Of a DNA stretch of 64,000 bases, positions 1 to 8,982 are shown piece by piece. The position numbers and the translations under genes were made by a program. The stretch's first letter is position 1. The number at the start of each line of letters is the position of its first letter. Under the pieces are notes generated by a model. The model was not told the DNA's origin. It searched no databases and saw nothing but the letters and a program-made list of their open reading frames with translations. The stretch lies in NCBI GenBank assembly GCA_001898505.1, contig MKTZ01000015.1, positions 124,001-188,000 of the forward strand, read 5' to 3'. The DNA comes from Sphingobacteriales bacterium 50-39 (lineage in GTDB: Bacteria > Bacteroidota > Bacteroidia > Chitinophagales > Chitinophagaceae).

Positions 1-245
1 TGGTTTCGATGCTTTATTGACCTCGGGGCGCTCCATCAATATAACATCGGTATTAGTCAATTCTATGATATTATTAACGGGAGTTGAATTTTGGCAGCCT
101 CTGAATTTTTCGTTTCTTGTACCATCTTTTTAAATAAATTATAAAACTTTCTTCCTAGCGTTTGAAGGTTGCTCTATGAGCGGGAAAAAAGTGAGAAAGA
201 TCAAGGAGATTCTTAAACAGTTATATTGTCCTCCTTTACTCCGGT
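1..245. other. Left-edge noncoding region
   Basis: No gene is supported here. The stretch is AT-rich, holds short open frames only, and ends just before the cytochrome/PHM-like gene. The 12-mer TTATAAAACTTT at 139-150 also occurs in the palindrome upstream of the ROK gene (18627-18638). A promoter for the gene at 246 probably lies here, but I see no clear -33/-7 pair. Confidence 0.4.
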
Positions 246-1574
246 ATGAGAAAAACTGCTGCTTGTATTATTTTGCTGTTCGCCGGCCTGATAACCGTCA
301 ATGCCCAGCCGGTGACCTACCGGACCGTAGCGCCCGTCATTTTCAATAAATGCGCTACCTGTCACAGAGCCGGTGATGCTGCTCCTTTTTCACTGACGAG
401 CTACCCGGATGTCCGTAAAAGAATTTCCTTCATAAAAAAGGTGATTACCGACGGCTATATGCCGCCCTGGCGGGCGGATGCACGCTACAGGGATTTTGCC
501 AATCACCGTCTGCTTACTGAAGGAGAAAAGCAGCTCCTGCTGCAATGGATCGACAATAACGCTCCTGAAGGAACCAATAATGCTCCTGACGGCGGGCACG
601 AAGACCAGGTGGAAGCGCGTCGCAGCTTATTACAAGTGACTGGCTGGTATCGCAAACCGGATCTGACAATGAAGCTTGACTCCGCCTTCACCGTGAAGGG
701 CGACAATACGGAGCGATTCATCGTATTCAAGCTGCCTTTTGAGTTTTCCGAAGAGCATTCGATCGAAGCAATAGAATTCTTCACGAACAACAAAAAAATC
801 ATTCATCATGCCAACTATGGGTTCTATGAAATTGCGGACACGGCCGTCGACATCGGTGGTGGTCCCCGCCTTGTGAATTCGGCGGATGATGATAGGCGGC
901 GGCCGGATCCATATGGTCTCTACAAGAAGAAGATGACATATTACACTGGTTGGATCCCGGGCACTTCAGTCGAAAGCTATCCGAATGATTTCGGTTGGGT
1001 CATGCCAAAACGTGGGGTTTTGCTGATCACGACGCATTATTCGGCAAGCGCGCTGGACGAGCAGTCTATCGTTGGCGTAAACCTTTTTTTCAGGAAGGGG
1101 GCTGTCAGGAGGCCGGTACAGATCATCAGCCTGGGTTCCGGTGGTGTGGCGGAAAGCGATATTTCGCCGCCATTCTTTATTCCCCGGGACAGAGTCAGCA
1201 CCTTTCACCTGAAAGTGAAGACGAAGGACGAGCAGTCCCTGCTCGCCGTCTGGCCGCATATGCACCTGCTGGGTAAGGAATTCTTTGCTTATGCGGTTAC
1301 TCCCGCCGGAGACACGATCCATCTCGTGCATATCCCGGACTGGGATTTCAGATGGCAGGAGCTGTATAAATTCAAAAACCTGATCAGGATCCCGAAAGGA
1401 TCGGTCATCAATATGGATTGTACATATGACAATACGGCGAATAATCCTTTCAACCCGAATGCGCCGCCCGAGGGCGTATTTTCGGTGGGAGATATGAGTT
1501 CAAAGAATGAGATGATGACCCTTTTGCTGATCTATGTTCCTTATAGGGAAGGAGATGAGCAGATGGTGCTTTAG
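246..1574 (+). CDS. Secreted cytochrome c / PHM-like copper monooxygenase fusion
   Basis: A signal peptide (residues 1-20, ending VNA-Q) is followed by a small cytochrome c-like domain with a CATCH haem motif (C36, C39, H40) and a probable axial Met in YMPPW (M72). The rest resembles peptidylglycine alpha-hydroxylating monooxygenase (PHM, Cu2_monooxygenase). The counterparts of all six PHM copper ligands appear present: H187/H188 (IIHHAN) and H264 (THYS) for one site, and H338/H340 (HMHLLGKE) plus M423 (SSKNEMM) for the other. The family hydroxylates C-H bonds with O2, copper and one-electron donors, so a fused haem domain could feed electrons in the periplasm; this is inference. The substrate is unknown. 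The gene stands alone, 35 bp ahead of the sigma factor gene. Confidence 0.85.
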   Translation: MRKTAACIILLFAGLITVNAQPVTYRTVAPVIFNKCATCHRAGDAAPFSLTSYPDVRKRISFIKKVITDGYMPPWRADARYRDFANHRLLTEGEKQLLLQWIDNNAPEGTNNAPDGGHEDQVEARRSLLQVTGWYRKPDLTMKLDSAFTVKGDNTERFIVFKLPFEFSEEHSIEAIEFFTNNKKIIHHANYGFYEIADTAVDIGGGPRLVNSADDDRRRPDPYGLYKKKMTYYTGWIPGTSVESYPNDFGWVMPKRGVLLITTHYSASALDEQSIVGVNLFFRKGAVRRPVQIISLGSGGVAESDISPPFFIPRDRVSTFHLKVKTKDEQSLLAVWPHMHLLGKEFFAYAVTPAGDTIHLVHIPDWDFRWQELYKFKNLIRIPKGSVINMDCTYDNTANNPFNPNAPPEGVFSVGDMSSKNEMMTLLLIYVPYREGDEQMVL

Positions 1575-1609
1575 CTTTTTTATTATTTATTCACGCTAAC
1601 CAGGCTAAG

Positions 1610-2185
1610 ATGCTTTATACCGATTATACGGATGATCAACTGCTGCCATTGATCAGGGAAGGGGATGCTGCTGCCTTCGAGGTTCTATACCGGCGGCATT
1701 GGCAGTCGCTGTATGCCGTCGCAAAGAATATTCTCCGCTCTTCCGAACTGGCGAAGGACATCGTGCAGGAAGTGTTCGCTTCTTTCTGGCAGCGCAGGTC
1801 CGATCTGGAAATAGTTTATCCCAAGGCATATCTGCAACAGGCTGTTCGTTACCAGGTCCTGAATGCGATCCGGGCCGATAAAGTAGATGCCGGTTTTTAC
1901 CAACGCCTGGCAGACACATCCCGGGAGATAGTTGAGGAAAATCCGCTTATTTTCAAGGAACTGCAGCATGTCCTGGCCGACCTGGTCGGGTCGCTCCCCG
2001 AAGACTGCCGCCTGGCATTTCATTTGAGTCGCGAAGAGGAGCTGACATACAACCAGATCGCGGATTATTTGAATATATCGGTAAAGACGGTCGAGAAAAA
2101 GATGTCCCGGTCCCTTCGTTTTCTTCGCTCCCGGCTGGACAGATCGGCCATTTCCATTATTGTCGTTTTGTCTTTTTTCAGGTAA
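1610..2185 (+). CDS. ECF RNA polymerase sigma-70 factor (cassette 1)
   Basis: This 191-aa protein has sigma region 2 (about residues 12-80, with DIVQEVFASFWQRR as the core/-10 contact helix) and sigma region 4 (about 125-175, with a helix-turn-helix ending SVKTVEKKMSRSLRFLR). It has the hydrophobic C-terminal tail common in Bacteroidota FecI-like sigma factors. The next gene is its likely FecR anti-sigma factor, followed by SusC and SusD, so it most likely switches on that uptake pair in response to substrate in the receptor. A hairpin lies immediately after its stop codon. Confidence 0.93.
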   Translation: MLYTDYTDDQLLPLIREGDAAAFEVLYRRHWQSLYAVAKNILRSSELAKDIVQEVFASFWQRRSDLEIVYPKAYLQQAVRYQVLNAIRADKVDAGFYQRLADTSREIVEENPLIFKELQHVLADLVGSLPEDCRLAFHLSREEELTYNQIADYLNISVKTVEKKMSRSLRFLRSRLDRSAISIIVVLSFFR

Positions 2186-2187
2186 GG

Positions 2188-2209
2188 CGGAAAAAAGACG
2201 ATTTTTCCG
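2188..2209 (+). promoter_or_regulatory. Hairpin between sigma and fecR genes
   Basis: Perfect 8-bp inverted repeat CGGAAAAA (2188-2195) / TTTTTCCG (2202-2209) with a 6-nt loop, 2 bp after the sigma stop codon and 38 bp before fecR. It could attenuate transcription or set the sigma to anti-sigma ratio. It lacks a convincing following T run, so it is not a standard terminator. Confidence 0.5.
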
Positions 2210-2247
2210 TAGGGTGTTCCCTCATTTTTGTTACTAATATAAATAAC

Positions 2248-3333
2248 ATGCGTAAGGAGCTATTTAAACAATTGCTGAACAAGTATATGGACGGGACTGC
2301 CAGTCCGGCGGAGCGCCGATTGGTGGAGGAGTACTATATGCGGCTGGCGGCAAAGGAGGCCCCTGAAACAAAGTCATGGCCATACAGGATGCGGGTATGG
2401 ATACCTGCGGCGCTGCTGGCGCTTACGGCAGCCGGCGCATTTTTCTGGGCGAGTCACCTGAAAGGCCACGCGGTGACAAGGATAAAGGAAACCCCGTCAT
2501 TGAAAGCAGATATTGCGCCTGGCGGAAACAAAGCGATCCTCACACTGGCTGATGGGCGCAATATCGTTCTCGATTCGACCAGGAACGGGGCGATCACACG
2601 GCAGGGAAGCGCCAAGGTAACGAAGCTGGGCGATGGACGCCTGGCTTATGCCGCAGGCGGCGCGAGGGACATGAGCGCCGATGCTAACCAGGCCAGGGTG
2701 GAGTATAATATGCTTTCCACTCCCCGTGGCGGCCGGTACAAGGTCTCTTTGTCCGACGGCAGCAATGTGTGGCTGAATGCCGCATCCTCCGTACGGTACC
2801 CAACGGTATTTTCAGGAAATCAGCGGGTGGTGGAGATCACCGGGGAAGCTTATTTCGAAGTGAAAAAGGATCCGGACATGCCGTTCATCGTAAAGGTCAA
2901 CGGCGCCGAAGTCCGGGTATTGGGCACGGATTTCAATGTGATGGCCTACAAGGACGAGGATGATTGGCGGACCACCCTCGTGAATGGTTCTGTGATCGTA
3001 AGGGAGGGTAGCTCTTCCGGGTCACTGAAACCTGGAGAACAGGCTATAGCACGCCCTTCCGAAGGTGTGAGATTGGCGAAAGATCCCGACCTGGAAGAAG
3101 CCCTGGCGTGGAAGAATGATCTGTTCTCCTTCAATAACGCGGATATACATGCCGTAATGCGCCAGCTTTCTCGTTGGTATGACGTCGACGTACGATATGA
3201 GGGAAATGTAGTACAGCATTTCAACGGAGACATCCCGCGGTCGGTGACTGTATCGCGGGTCTTTAAAATGCTGGAGCTCACCGGCGGCGTTCATTTCAGG
3301 ATAGAGGGGAAGCAGATAGTAGTGACTCCCTGA
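2248..3333 (+). CDS. FecR family anti-sigma factor (cassette 1)
   Basis: A 361-aa single-pass inner-membrane protein. The cytoplasmic N-terminus (YMDGTASPAERRLVEEYY) binds the sigma factor in this family; a membrane segment lies at about residues 50-68. The periplasmic FecR domain (about 150-245; GGRYKVSLSDGSNVWLNA, then GEAYFEVKKDPDMPF) is followed by a C-terminal DUF4974-like STN-fold domain (about 285-360) expected to contact the signalling domain of the neighbouring SusC. It sits between sigma and SusC as in Fec-type trans-envelope signalling. Confidence 0.93.
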   Translation: MRKELFKQLLNKYMDGTASPAERRLVEEYYMRLAAKEAPETKSWPYRMRVWIPAALLALTAAGAFFWASHLKGHAVTRIKETPSLKADIAPGGNKAILTLADGRNIVLDSTRNGAITRQGSAKVTKLGDGRLAYAAGGARDMSADANQARVEYNMLSTPRGGRYKVSLSDGSNVWLNAASSVRYPTVFSGNQRVVEITGEAYFEVKKDPDMPFIVKVNGAEVRVLGTDFNVMAYKDEDDWRTTLVNGSVIVREGSSSGSLKPGEQAIARPSEGVRLAKDPDLEEALAWKNDLFSFNNADIHAVMRQLSRWYDVDVRYEGNVVQHFNGDIPRSVTVSRVFKMLELTGGVHFRIEGKQIVVTP

Positions 3334-3353
3334 AAAATTTGGATAAAAATATA

Positions 3354-3369
3354 ACTCAACCTGTTGAGT
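3354..3369. promoter_or_regulatory. Perfect inverted repeat upstream of SusC-1
   Basis: ACTCAAC (3354-3360) and GTTGAGT (3363-3369) flank a 2-nt centre, giving a 16-bp near-continuous palindrome 20 bp after the fecR stop codon. Its compactness suits a protein-binding site or a very tight hairpin. No binding protein can be named. Confidence 0.45.
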
Positions 3370-3396
3370 GCAACATACTGATCGATTTAAACAAAA

Positions 3397-3447
3397 CCGG
3401 GTCTCGTTGGAGCGAAACCCGGCAGCTGTCCGTATGGTAAGGGACAG
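3397..3447 (+). promoter_or_regulatory. 5' leader double hairpin of SusC-1
   Basis: The first hairpin is CCGGGTCTCG (3397-3406) / CGAAACCCGG (3413-3422) with one internal mismatch and a 6-nt loop. A second, CTGTCC (3426-3431) / GGACAG (3442-3447), follows directly. The first ends 86 nt before the SusC start codon, the same distance as in cassette 3. There is no U tract, so a leader regulatory element is more likely than a terminator. Confidence 0.5.
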
Positions 3448-3507
3448 GTTCAGATTCGATCAAGACAATCTGTTAACTGCTTTATTTAATCTAAACATTA
3501 CAAAAGT

Positions 3508-6500
3508 ATGAAATTGACTTTTTGTAGGCCCCGTTATTTTCCGGGGTTTTTAACCAAAACTCAAATGGTTATGAAACTGACCATTGCACTATTGCTCGCC
3601 ACCTGTCTGCAGGTTTATGCAAAAGAAGGGTACACCCAGCGGGTCACTTTGAATGAAAAGGATGTGGCCCTGGAAAAGGTATTCAAACAGATCCGAAAAC
3701 AGTCCCATTATTTATTTCTCTATACAAGGGAAGTCCTCCAGGATGCCCAAAAAGTGGACGTCAATGTGAAAGATGCCTCTATCGAAGAGATTATGTCCTT
3801 ATGCATGAAGGGGCAGTCGCTGACATATACTATCCTGGAAAATACAGTTATCATCAAACGCGCTGAAGCGGAGGTCCATAAGGAGGCTGCGGAAAACAAG
3901 CCCATCGCCATCGTCATCCAGGGTACGATCACCGATTCCACCGGCAAACCAGTACCCGGCGTCACCGTCCTGGTCAAAGGCACCAAGACCCAAACAATGT
4001 CCGATGGTAATGGAAGTTTCAAGATTTCCGTGCCGTCAGGGAATGCGATCCTGGTCTTCACTTCTGTGGGATTCAAAAAGAAGGAAATAGCGGTGGGGGC
4101 TCAGACCTTTATGAATGTCTCCCTGGAAGGCAATCCCCGGGAATTAAGTGAGATAGTGGTCACCGGTTTCGGGGAAAGCCGTGCAAAAAGGAACCTGGGA
4201 TATTCGGTTGCACAGGTCAGCGGGGACGAGATCCGGCAGACCACGGCCCTCAATCCTATCACCGCCCTGCAGGGACTCGTAACAGGACTACAGGTAACGC
4301 CGGGTGTGAGCGGACCTTCCGCCACTCCCAAGTTCCTCATCAGGGGGAGCAGCTCGCTGAACCCATATGGTAATACACCCCTGATCGTCGTGGATGGCGT
4401 GATCCTGGACCAGCAGTCCGTGACGCCCAATGTGGGAGTCGGTCCCGATTTCGGCAATATCCTCAAGGACCTTAACCCGGACGATATCGAATCCATGAGC
4501 GTACTGAAGGGAGGGGCCGTTACCGCCCTATATGGCAGCCGTGCCGCCAACGGGGTGATCCTTGTCAAGACCAAAAAAGGTTTCCACCAGAAGGGACTTG
4601 GTGTTTCCGTGTCACAGACGGTGATGCTGGAGAAGGCATACAAACAAGTAGATTTCCAGAATCAGTTCGGCGCTGGTCTTTATCAGACGGATTTCATTAC
4701 GTCCCCCACCGGGCAATTACAGGTAAATCCAAATGACTATGGCATCAGCTTCGGACCGCCCATGACGGGACAGACGGTCCTGGATGTGACGGGCCAGGTC
4801 AGGAAGAACCTTCCGAACTCCCATGACCTGCTGGACCTTTACCGGACCGGCATTTCCTCCAATACCAACGTGGCGATTTCCGGGGGTAATGAGACGAGCA
4901 CTTTCCGCTTCTCCTATTCCAGGCTGAGCGAAAAAGCCGCGACCCCGAATAATAATTTCGACCGGAACAGCTTTATGCTGAGGGCTACCCACCGCATCGC
5001 AAATAAGGTGCTGCTGGATGGTAATATCAGCTACACCCGTTCGGGTACCCTGAACCCCGCCCTCCAGGGAGGAAGCAGCCCCCTTTATCAATTTGCCTAT
5101 GACGGAGCCCGCAACTATGACGCGAAATACTGGTCTACCCATTATATCGATTCAGCGAATGGCGGCGTCAACAACAACGATCCCGCCGGCCTCACGTCTC
5201 TTATTTTCTATCCATTGTATCAAAATCATGATCTTCAGAATGAGAATAATTTCAGGGGCGGCCTGGACATGACGGCCTATATAAGACCCTGGCTCACTTT
5301 CCAGGGCAACACCAGCGTGAACTATTATTCAAAAGAATACGAAGCGCATCATCGGGGAGCGAACCCCGGATTCGCTGGTCCCGGATATTACAATAATATC
5401 AACGATCTCCTGTCCCTGCGCTACAGGGGAGATCTGGAGGCCCACAAACAGTTCGGCGAATTTGCCACCGACCTCCATGTGGGGGGTGAAGTAACGACAT
5501 CGGAAACAAAGGGCGCATCCTATAGTACCAACGGGGCTATCCTTCCTGATGTCTATCGCTTGTCCAATTCCAAGAATCCTGCGAACGTATCCGAGGTAAA
5601 ACCATCTGAGCAACAGATCAGCTCCGCCTATTTCCAGGGCAGTGTTTACTGGCGTGACTTCTCCTTCAACGTCTATGGAAGGAACGACTGGAACTCCACC
5701 CTCGTATACAATGACGGGCACGGAACTTACTCCTATTTTTATGGCGGAGCGGACATGGCCTGGATATTTACAGACCGGTTCAAAAACCTGCCGTCGTTTA
5801 TTGATTTCGGTAAGGTGAGGCTGTCCTACGCATCGGCCGGCAATGGCACCGGTTCCTATACCGCCAATACCGGCAACTATTCGGCGGGGAATTACCAGAC
5901 GCTGAACAACGGGACGGTTACTACCTATTCCTACGCGTCGGGTTCGCTGCCCAATCAGCACCTGGTTCCTGAAAGGACCAATAAAGTCGAGACCGGGCTT
6001 GAGTTCCGGATGTTCCAGAAAAGATTAGGAGGCGAAATCACCTATTATACGCAACAGACCAGCAAGCAGATCATCGGGTTCAGTGTTCCGTCGGCCTCAG
6101 GGGTAGGTTCCGCCCTGCTGAATGGGGGGATTGTCCGCAATCGCGGCCTCGAGGTGACATTGTATGGAACACCCATCCAGACAAAGCAATTCACCTGGAA
6201 TACACGGCTCCTCTATACAAGGAACACCAATACGGTAGTCACGCTGCCATTCGGCGTCGACTATCTTGGATTAGGAGGCGAGGACGGGATCAGGACGATA
6301 GCCGTCAAGGGAGGTGATTATGCACTGATGGTAGCCGGCTACGGTTATGCACGTTACCAGGCAACCGACGCCAACGGCAAGCCTGTCGCCAGCCCGCTGA
6401 ACGGGCAGCATGTACTGGGCATGTTCGCCAACAACACCCAGGCCTATTATGTGAGGGCCAGCAATTATGGGACCGATCCTCACAGCAGAGAGCCCGTTAT

Positions 6501-7191
6501 AGGTTCTACCCTTCCCAAGTTCCTCGGCAGCTGGAATAATACGTTTTCATACAAGGGATTTTACCTGAATATATTCCTCGACGCCAAGATCGGCGGATTG
6601 GAATATTCCACTACTTATTTCTACGGCAGCCAGGATGGAAATATCCGCAGCACCTTGTTTGGCAGGAACAAGGCATTGGGCGGCCTCTCCTATGTTCCGG
6701 TAACGGCCAATTCCCAATACCTGGGATTCCCGCTGGGCAGTTCAAGGGATGACGGTATTGCTTTAAGCGGAGTATTTCGGGATGGCTCCAAAAGCGTCGG
6801 TTCGGACGGCAACACGCACGATGTTTCGGGCATGACTTTCGACCAGGCTTATAAGCAAGGATTTGTCACGCCCGTCAACGCGGCTGATTACTATGTCCGT
6901 ACGTATAGCTGGAGCAAGGGTATCCGGGAAGCCGGCACGTTTACAAACTCATGGGTGTCCCTGAGAGAGGTCTCCCTCGGGTATGAGCTTCCATCATCCA
7001 TTGCAACCAAGGTGAAAATGAACAATCTGCGGTTGACCCTGATAGCAAGGAATCCTATGTACCTGTACAACAGCGCACCGAACCATATCAACCCGGACAA
7101 TCTTACCGATACCGGTTCCGGCAGCGCCTTCGAGGAAGGAGGTATTCCCTATATGAGGCGTTATGGATTTATGCTGAATGCGAGCTTCTAA
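3508..7191 (+). CDS. SusC/RagA TonB-dependent receptor with STN domain (cassette 1)
   Basis: A 1227-aa outer-membrane TonB-dependent transporter. Its N-terminal extension and signal sequence are followed by an STN secretin/TonB domain (about residues 48-110) that contacts the anti-sigma factor, a carboxypeptidase-regulatory-like beta-sandwich (about 136-205; GTITDSTGKPVPGVTVLVKG), the plug (about 215-335, with VVTGFG and ALYGSRAANGVILVKTKKG) and a 22-strand-type barrel ending in aromatic MLNASF. With the SusD lipoprotein 19 bp downstream it forms an importer for a glycan or peptide. The STN domain marks it as a signal-transducing receptor paired with the upstream sigma/FecR. The ATG follows ACAAAAGT, as in SusC-3. 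The substrate is unknown. Confidence 0.95.
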   Translation: MKLTFCRPRYFPGFLTKTQMVMKLTIALLLATCLQVYAKEGYTQRVTLNEKDVALEKVFKQIRKQSHYLFLYTREVLQDAQKVDVNVKDASIEEIMSLCMKGQSLTYTILENTVIIKRAEAEVHKEAAENKPIAIVIQGTITDSTGKPVPGVTVLVKGTKTQTMSDGNGSFKISVPSGNAILVFTSVGFKKKEIAVGAQTFMNVSLEGNPRELSEIVVTGFGESRAKRNLGYSVAQVSGDEIRQTTALNPITALQGLVTGLQVTPGVSGPSATPKFLIRGSSSLNPYGNTPLIVVDGVILDQQSVTPNVGVGPDFGNILKDLNPDDIESMSVLKGGAVTALYGSRAANGVILVKTKKGFHQKGLGVSVSQTVMLEKAYKQVDFQNQFGAGLYQTDFITSPTGQLQVNPNDYGISFGPPMTGQTVLDVTGQVRKNLPNSHDLLDLYRTGISSNTNVAISGGNETSTFRFSYSRLSEKAATPNNNFDRNSFMLRATHRIANKVLLDGNISYTRSGTLNPALQGGSSPLYQFAYDGARNYDAKYWSTHYIDSANGGVNNNDPAGLTSLIFYPLYQNHDLQNENNFRGGLDMTAYIRPWLTFQGNTSVNYYSKEYEAHHRGANPGFAGPGYYNNINDLLSLRYRGDLEAHKQFGEFATDLHVGGEVTTSETKGASYSTNGAILPDVYRLSNSKNPANVSEVKPSEQQISSAYFQGSVYWRDFSFNVYGRNDWNSTLVYNDGHGTYSYFYGGADMAWIFTDRFKNLPSFIDFGKVRLSYASAGNGTGSYTANTGNYSAGNYQTLNNGTVTTYSYASGSLPNQHLVPERTNKVETGLEFRMFQKRLGGEITYYTQQTSKQIIGFSVPSASGVGSALLNGGIVRNRGLEVTLYGTPIQTKQFTWNTRLLYTRNTNTVVTLPFGVDYLGLGGEDGIRTIAVKGGDYALMVAGYGYARYQATDANGKPVASPLNGQHVLGMFANNTQAYYVRASNYGTDPHSREPVIGSTLPKFLGSWNNTFSYKGFYLNIFLDAKIGGLEYSTTYFYGSQDGNIRSTLFGRNKALGGLSYVPVTANSQYLGFPLGSSRDDGIALSGVFRDGSKSVGSDGNTHDVSGMTFDQAYKQGFVTPVNAADYYVRTYSWSKGIREAGTFTNSWVSLREVSLGYELPSSIATKVKMNNLRLTLIARNPMYLYNSAPNHINPDNLTDTGSGSAFEEGGIPYMRRYGFMLNASF

Positions 7192-7216
7192 TTTTTCAAC
7201 ATTTTAATCAGTGTTT

Positions 7217-8905
7217 ATGTTTATCAATAAAAATATTTATGTGTACCTGGGGTTACTGCTTCTCGCCTTTTCCTCCTGCAGCCGATCAAAGTTCGCCGCG
7301 ATGAACACGGACCCGGACGCCGTGCTGGTCATCGACCCTGCCACGGAGCTCACACCCGGTGAATTGAGCATACACAGCAATAACTTTGAAGTGTTCTATG
7401 ATTTCGTAAGGAATATCAATCCCTGGACACAGAAATATGTCGGACTTACCGGCAATTCCGCGACGTTCCAACAATCCGGCGGCAATATCAACAACCGTTG
7501 GGGAACTTTTTATGGCGGCGTGGGTACAAACCTTGCCGACGTGATGCATATCATCGATATTATGCCGGCCGACAAGAAGGCGCAATATGCTTTCTTAAGG
7601 GCCATCGCCGGGATCCCATACGCCTATTACGCTTTTTATGTGTCCGATGCCAATGGCAGCATGCCTTACACACAGGCGTTCAGGGCGAGATATACCACTC
7701 CGCCGCTCCTTACCCCTCAATATGATCCGCAGCAGGCATTGTTCGATACCCTCGATGCGCAGCTGAAAGCAATCGTGGCCGTTTTAAAATCCAATCCATC
7801 CGTCAATCAGATACTACCCGGCAACAACGATATTTATTACCAGGGTAATGTCCAGAACTGGATCAAGGCGGCCAATAGCCTGCGCCTGAAGATCGCCATG
7901 CGGCTGATGAAGCGCAACCCCACCAAGCTGACCGCGATCGCCAACGAGGTGATTAACGACCCGGTCGGATTGATCAGCTCCGTAGCGGAGGACTGGGTAT
8001 TCTATGCCGGGCCAGGCTTCGGTAACGGCGGCAACTCCAATCCGGGCGCCCTCTGCGGGGAGATCAATACCGTGAGCTTCATGTGGAAGACGCAGGATCC
8101 CCGAACCAGGATCTTCTATCAGAAGAGCGGCATCACTTCCCAGGCAATGTTCGATTCCGCACAGGCACAGGGACAAATACCCGCGTCCGCAACATGGGAC
8201 GGTCAATCGTACAGAGGGCAGTTCGCCAATCCCGGCGCAAGCCAGAACCCCGCCAATGCGGCTTATTTCAAGACCCTCAATTTTTCTTTCAACGGGGCGC
8301 AGCAGTCGGTGAATTACCCTTCGCAGATCCAGCAGACACTGACCTACGCCGCTTACAATTCGAATGGCAACGGAACCAACGTCTTTCCTGTCATCACCTA
8401 TGCGGACGTGTGCTTTATGCGCGCGGAGCTGGCTGCCGGGGGATTGAGCAGCGATCCTCTTACGCCGGCCCAATTGTACTACAACGGGATCACGGCTTCC
8501 ATTACCAACTATGACCACTGGGGTAAAACGACACAACTGCCTGATTACACACCACTGGGCTCCAATGAGATCACCAACTACCTGGCACAGCCCGGCGTGG
8601 TCTTCGATCCCACCCATGCCATCGAGCAGATATGTGTCCAGGAATACCTTAATTTTTATATCAACCCCAATGAGACCTGGGCCCTAATCAAGCGGACCGG
8701 CTACCCTTCTGCCACCGGAGCGATCATGCCGCTGGAAGATGTGAGCACCTACGGCGCCATGCCCAGAAGGTATTCAGCCAGCTACCCGTCATTGGGTGAC
8801 CTGAACTTTAACAACGCCACCCAGGCCATCGACGATATGCGCAAGGATCCTTCGTACGGCGATCCTTCTGATATTACGGGTCATGTCTGGTGGGATGCTC
8901 CTTAG
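7217..8905 (+). CDS. SusD/RagB-like surface lipoprotein (cassette 1)
   Basis: An outer-membrane lipoprotein with a lipobox ending in Cys21 (FSSC) when started at ATG 7217; a GTG two codons upstream (7211) is the alternative. The sequence is helix-rich and SusD-like_2 type: N-terminal asparagine/aspartate-rich segment (MNTDPD), the conserved NNRWGTFYGG region, and a C-terminal segment with NPNETWALIKRTGYP and MPRRY. It caps the SusC barrel and binds substrate. No carbohydrate enzyme is adjacent, so the substrate cannot be inferred. The gene ends before a bidirectional terminator. Confidence 0.93.
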   Translation: MFINKNIYVYLGLLLLAFSSCSRSKFAAMNTDPDAVLVIDPATELTPGELSIHSNNFEVFYDFVRNINPWTQKYVGLTGNSATFQQSGGNINNRWGTFYGGVGTNLADVMHIIDIMPADKKAQYAFLRAIAGIPYAYYAFYVSDANGSMPYTQAFRARYTTPPLLTPQYDPQQALFDTLDAQLKAIVAVLKSNPSVNQILPGNNDIYYQGNVQNWIKAANSLRLKIAMRLMKRNPTKLTAIANEVINDPVGLISSVAEDWVFYAGPGFGNGGNSNPGALCGEINTVSFMWKTQDPRTRIFYQKSGITSQAMFDSAQAQGQIPASATWDGQSYRGQFANPGASQNPANAAYFKTLNFSFNGAQQSVNYPSQIQQTLTYAAYNSNGNGTNVFPVITYADVCFMRAELAAGGLSSDPLTPAQLYYNGITASITNYDHWGKTTQLPDYTPLGSNEITNYLAQPGVVFDPTHAIEQICVQEYLNFYINPNETWALIKRTGYPSATGAIMPLEDVSTYGAMPRRYSASYPSLGDLNFNNATQAIDDMRKDPSYGDPSDITGHVWWDAP

Positions 8906-8933
8906 AAACCGTGATATAATACAAGCTTAGCTT

Positions 8934-8970
8934 AAAAAGGGCGCTACAATTTCGTAGCGCCCTTTTTTTA
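8934..8970. terminator. Bidirectional intrinsic terminator
   Basis: A perfect 9-bp GC-rich stem GGGCGCTAC (8939-8947) / GTAGCGCCC (8954-8962), 6-nt loop, flanked by an A run on the left and seven Ts on the right. It lies between convergent SusD-1 (+) and the Cys-rich gene (-) and can end transcripts from both sides. Confidence 0.9.
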
Positions 8971-8982
8971 AATAGCGGATAA

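Noticed and set aside
1-130. Minus-strand open frame of about 43 codons running off the left edge
   Set aside because: Too short to judge, with no motif; it could be chance.
174-330. Short plus-strand frame beginning MSGKKVRKIKEILKQ, faintly like an IS21-type transposase start
   Set aside because: It runs into the copper monooxygenase gene in another frame, has no second transposase motif, and no terminal repeats are visible.
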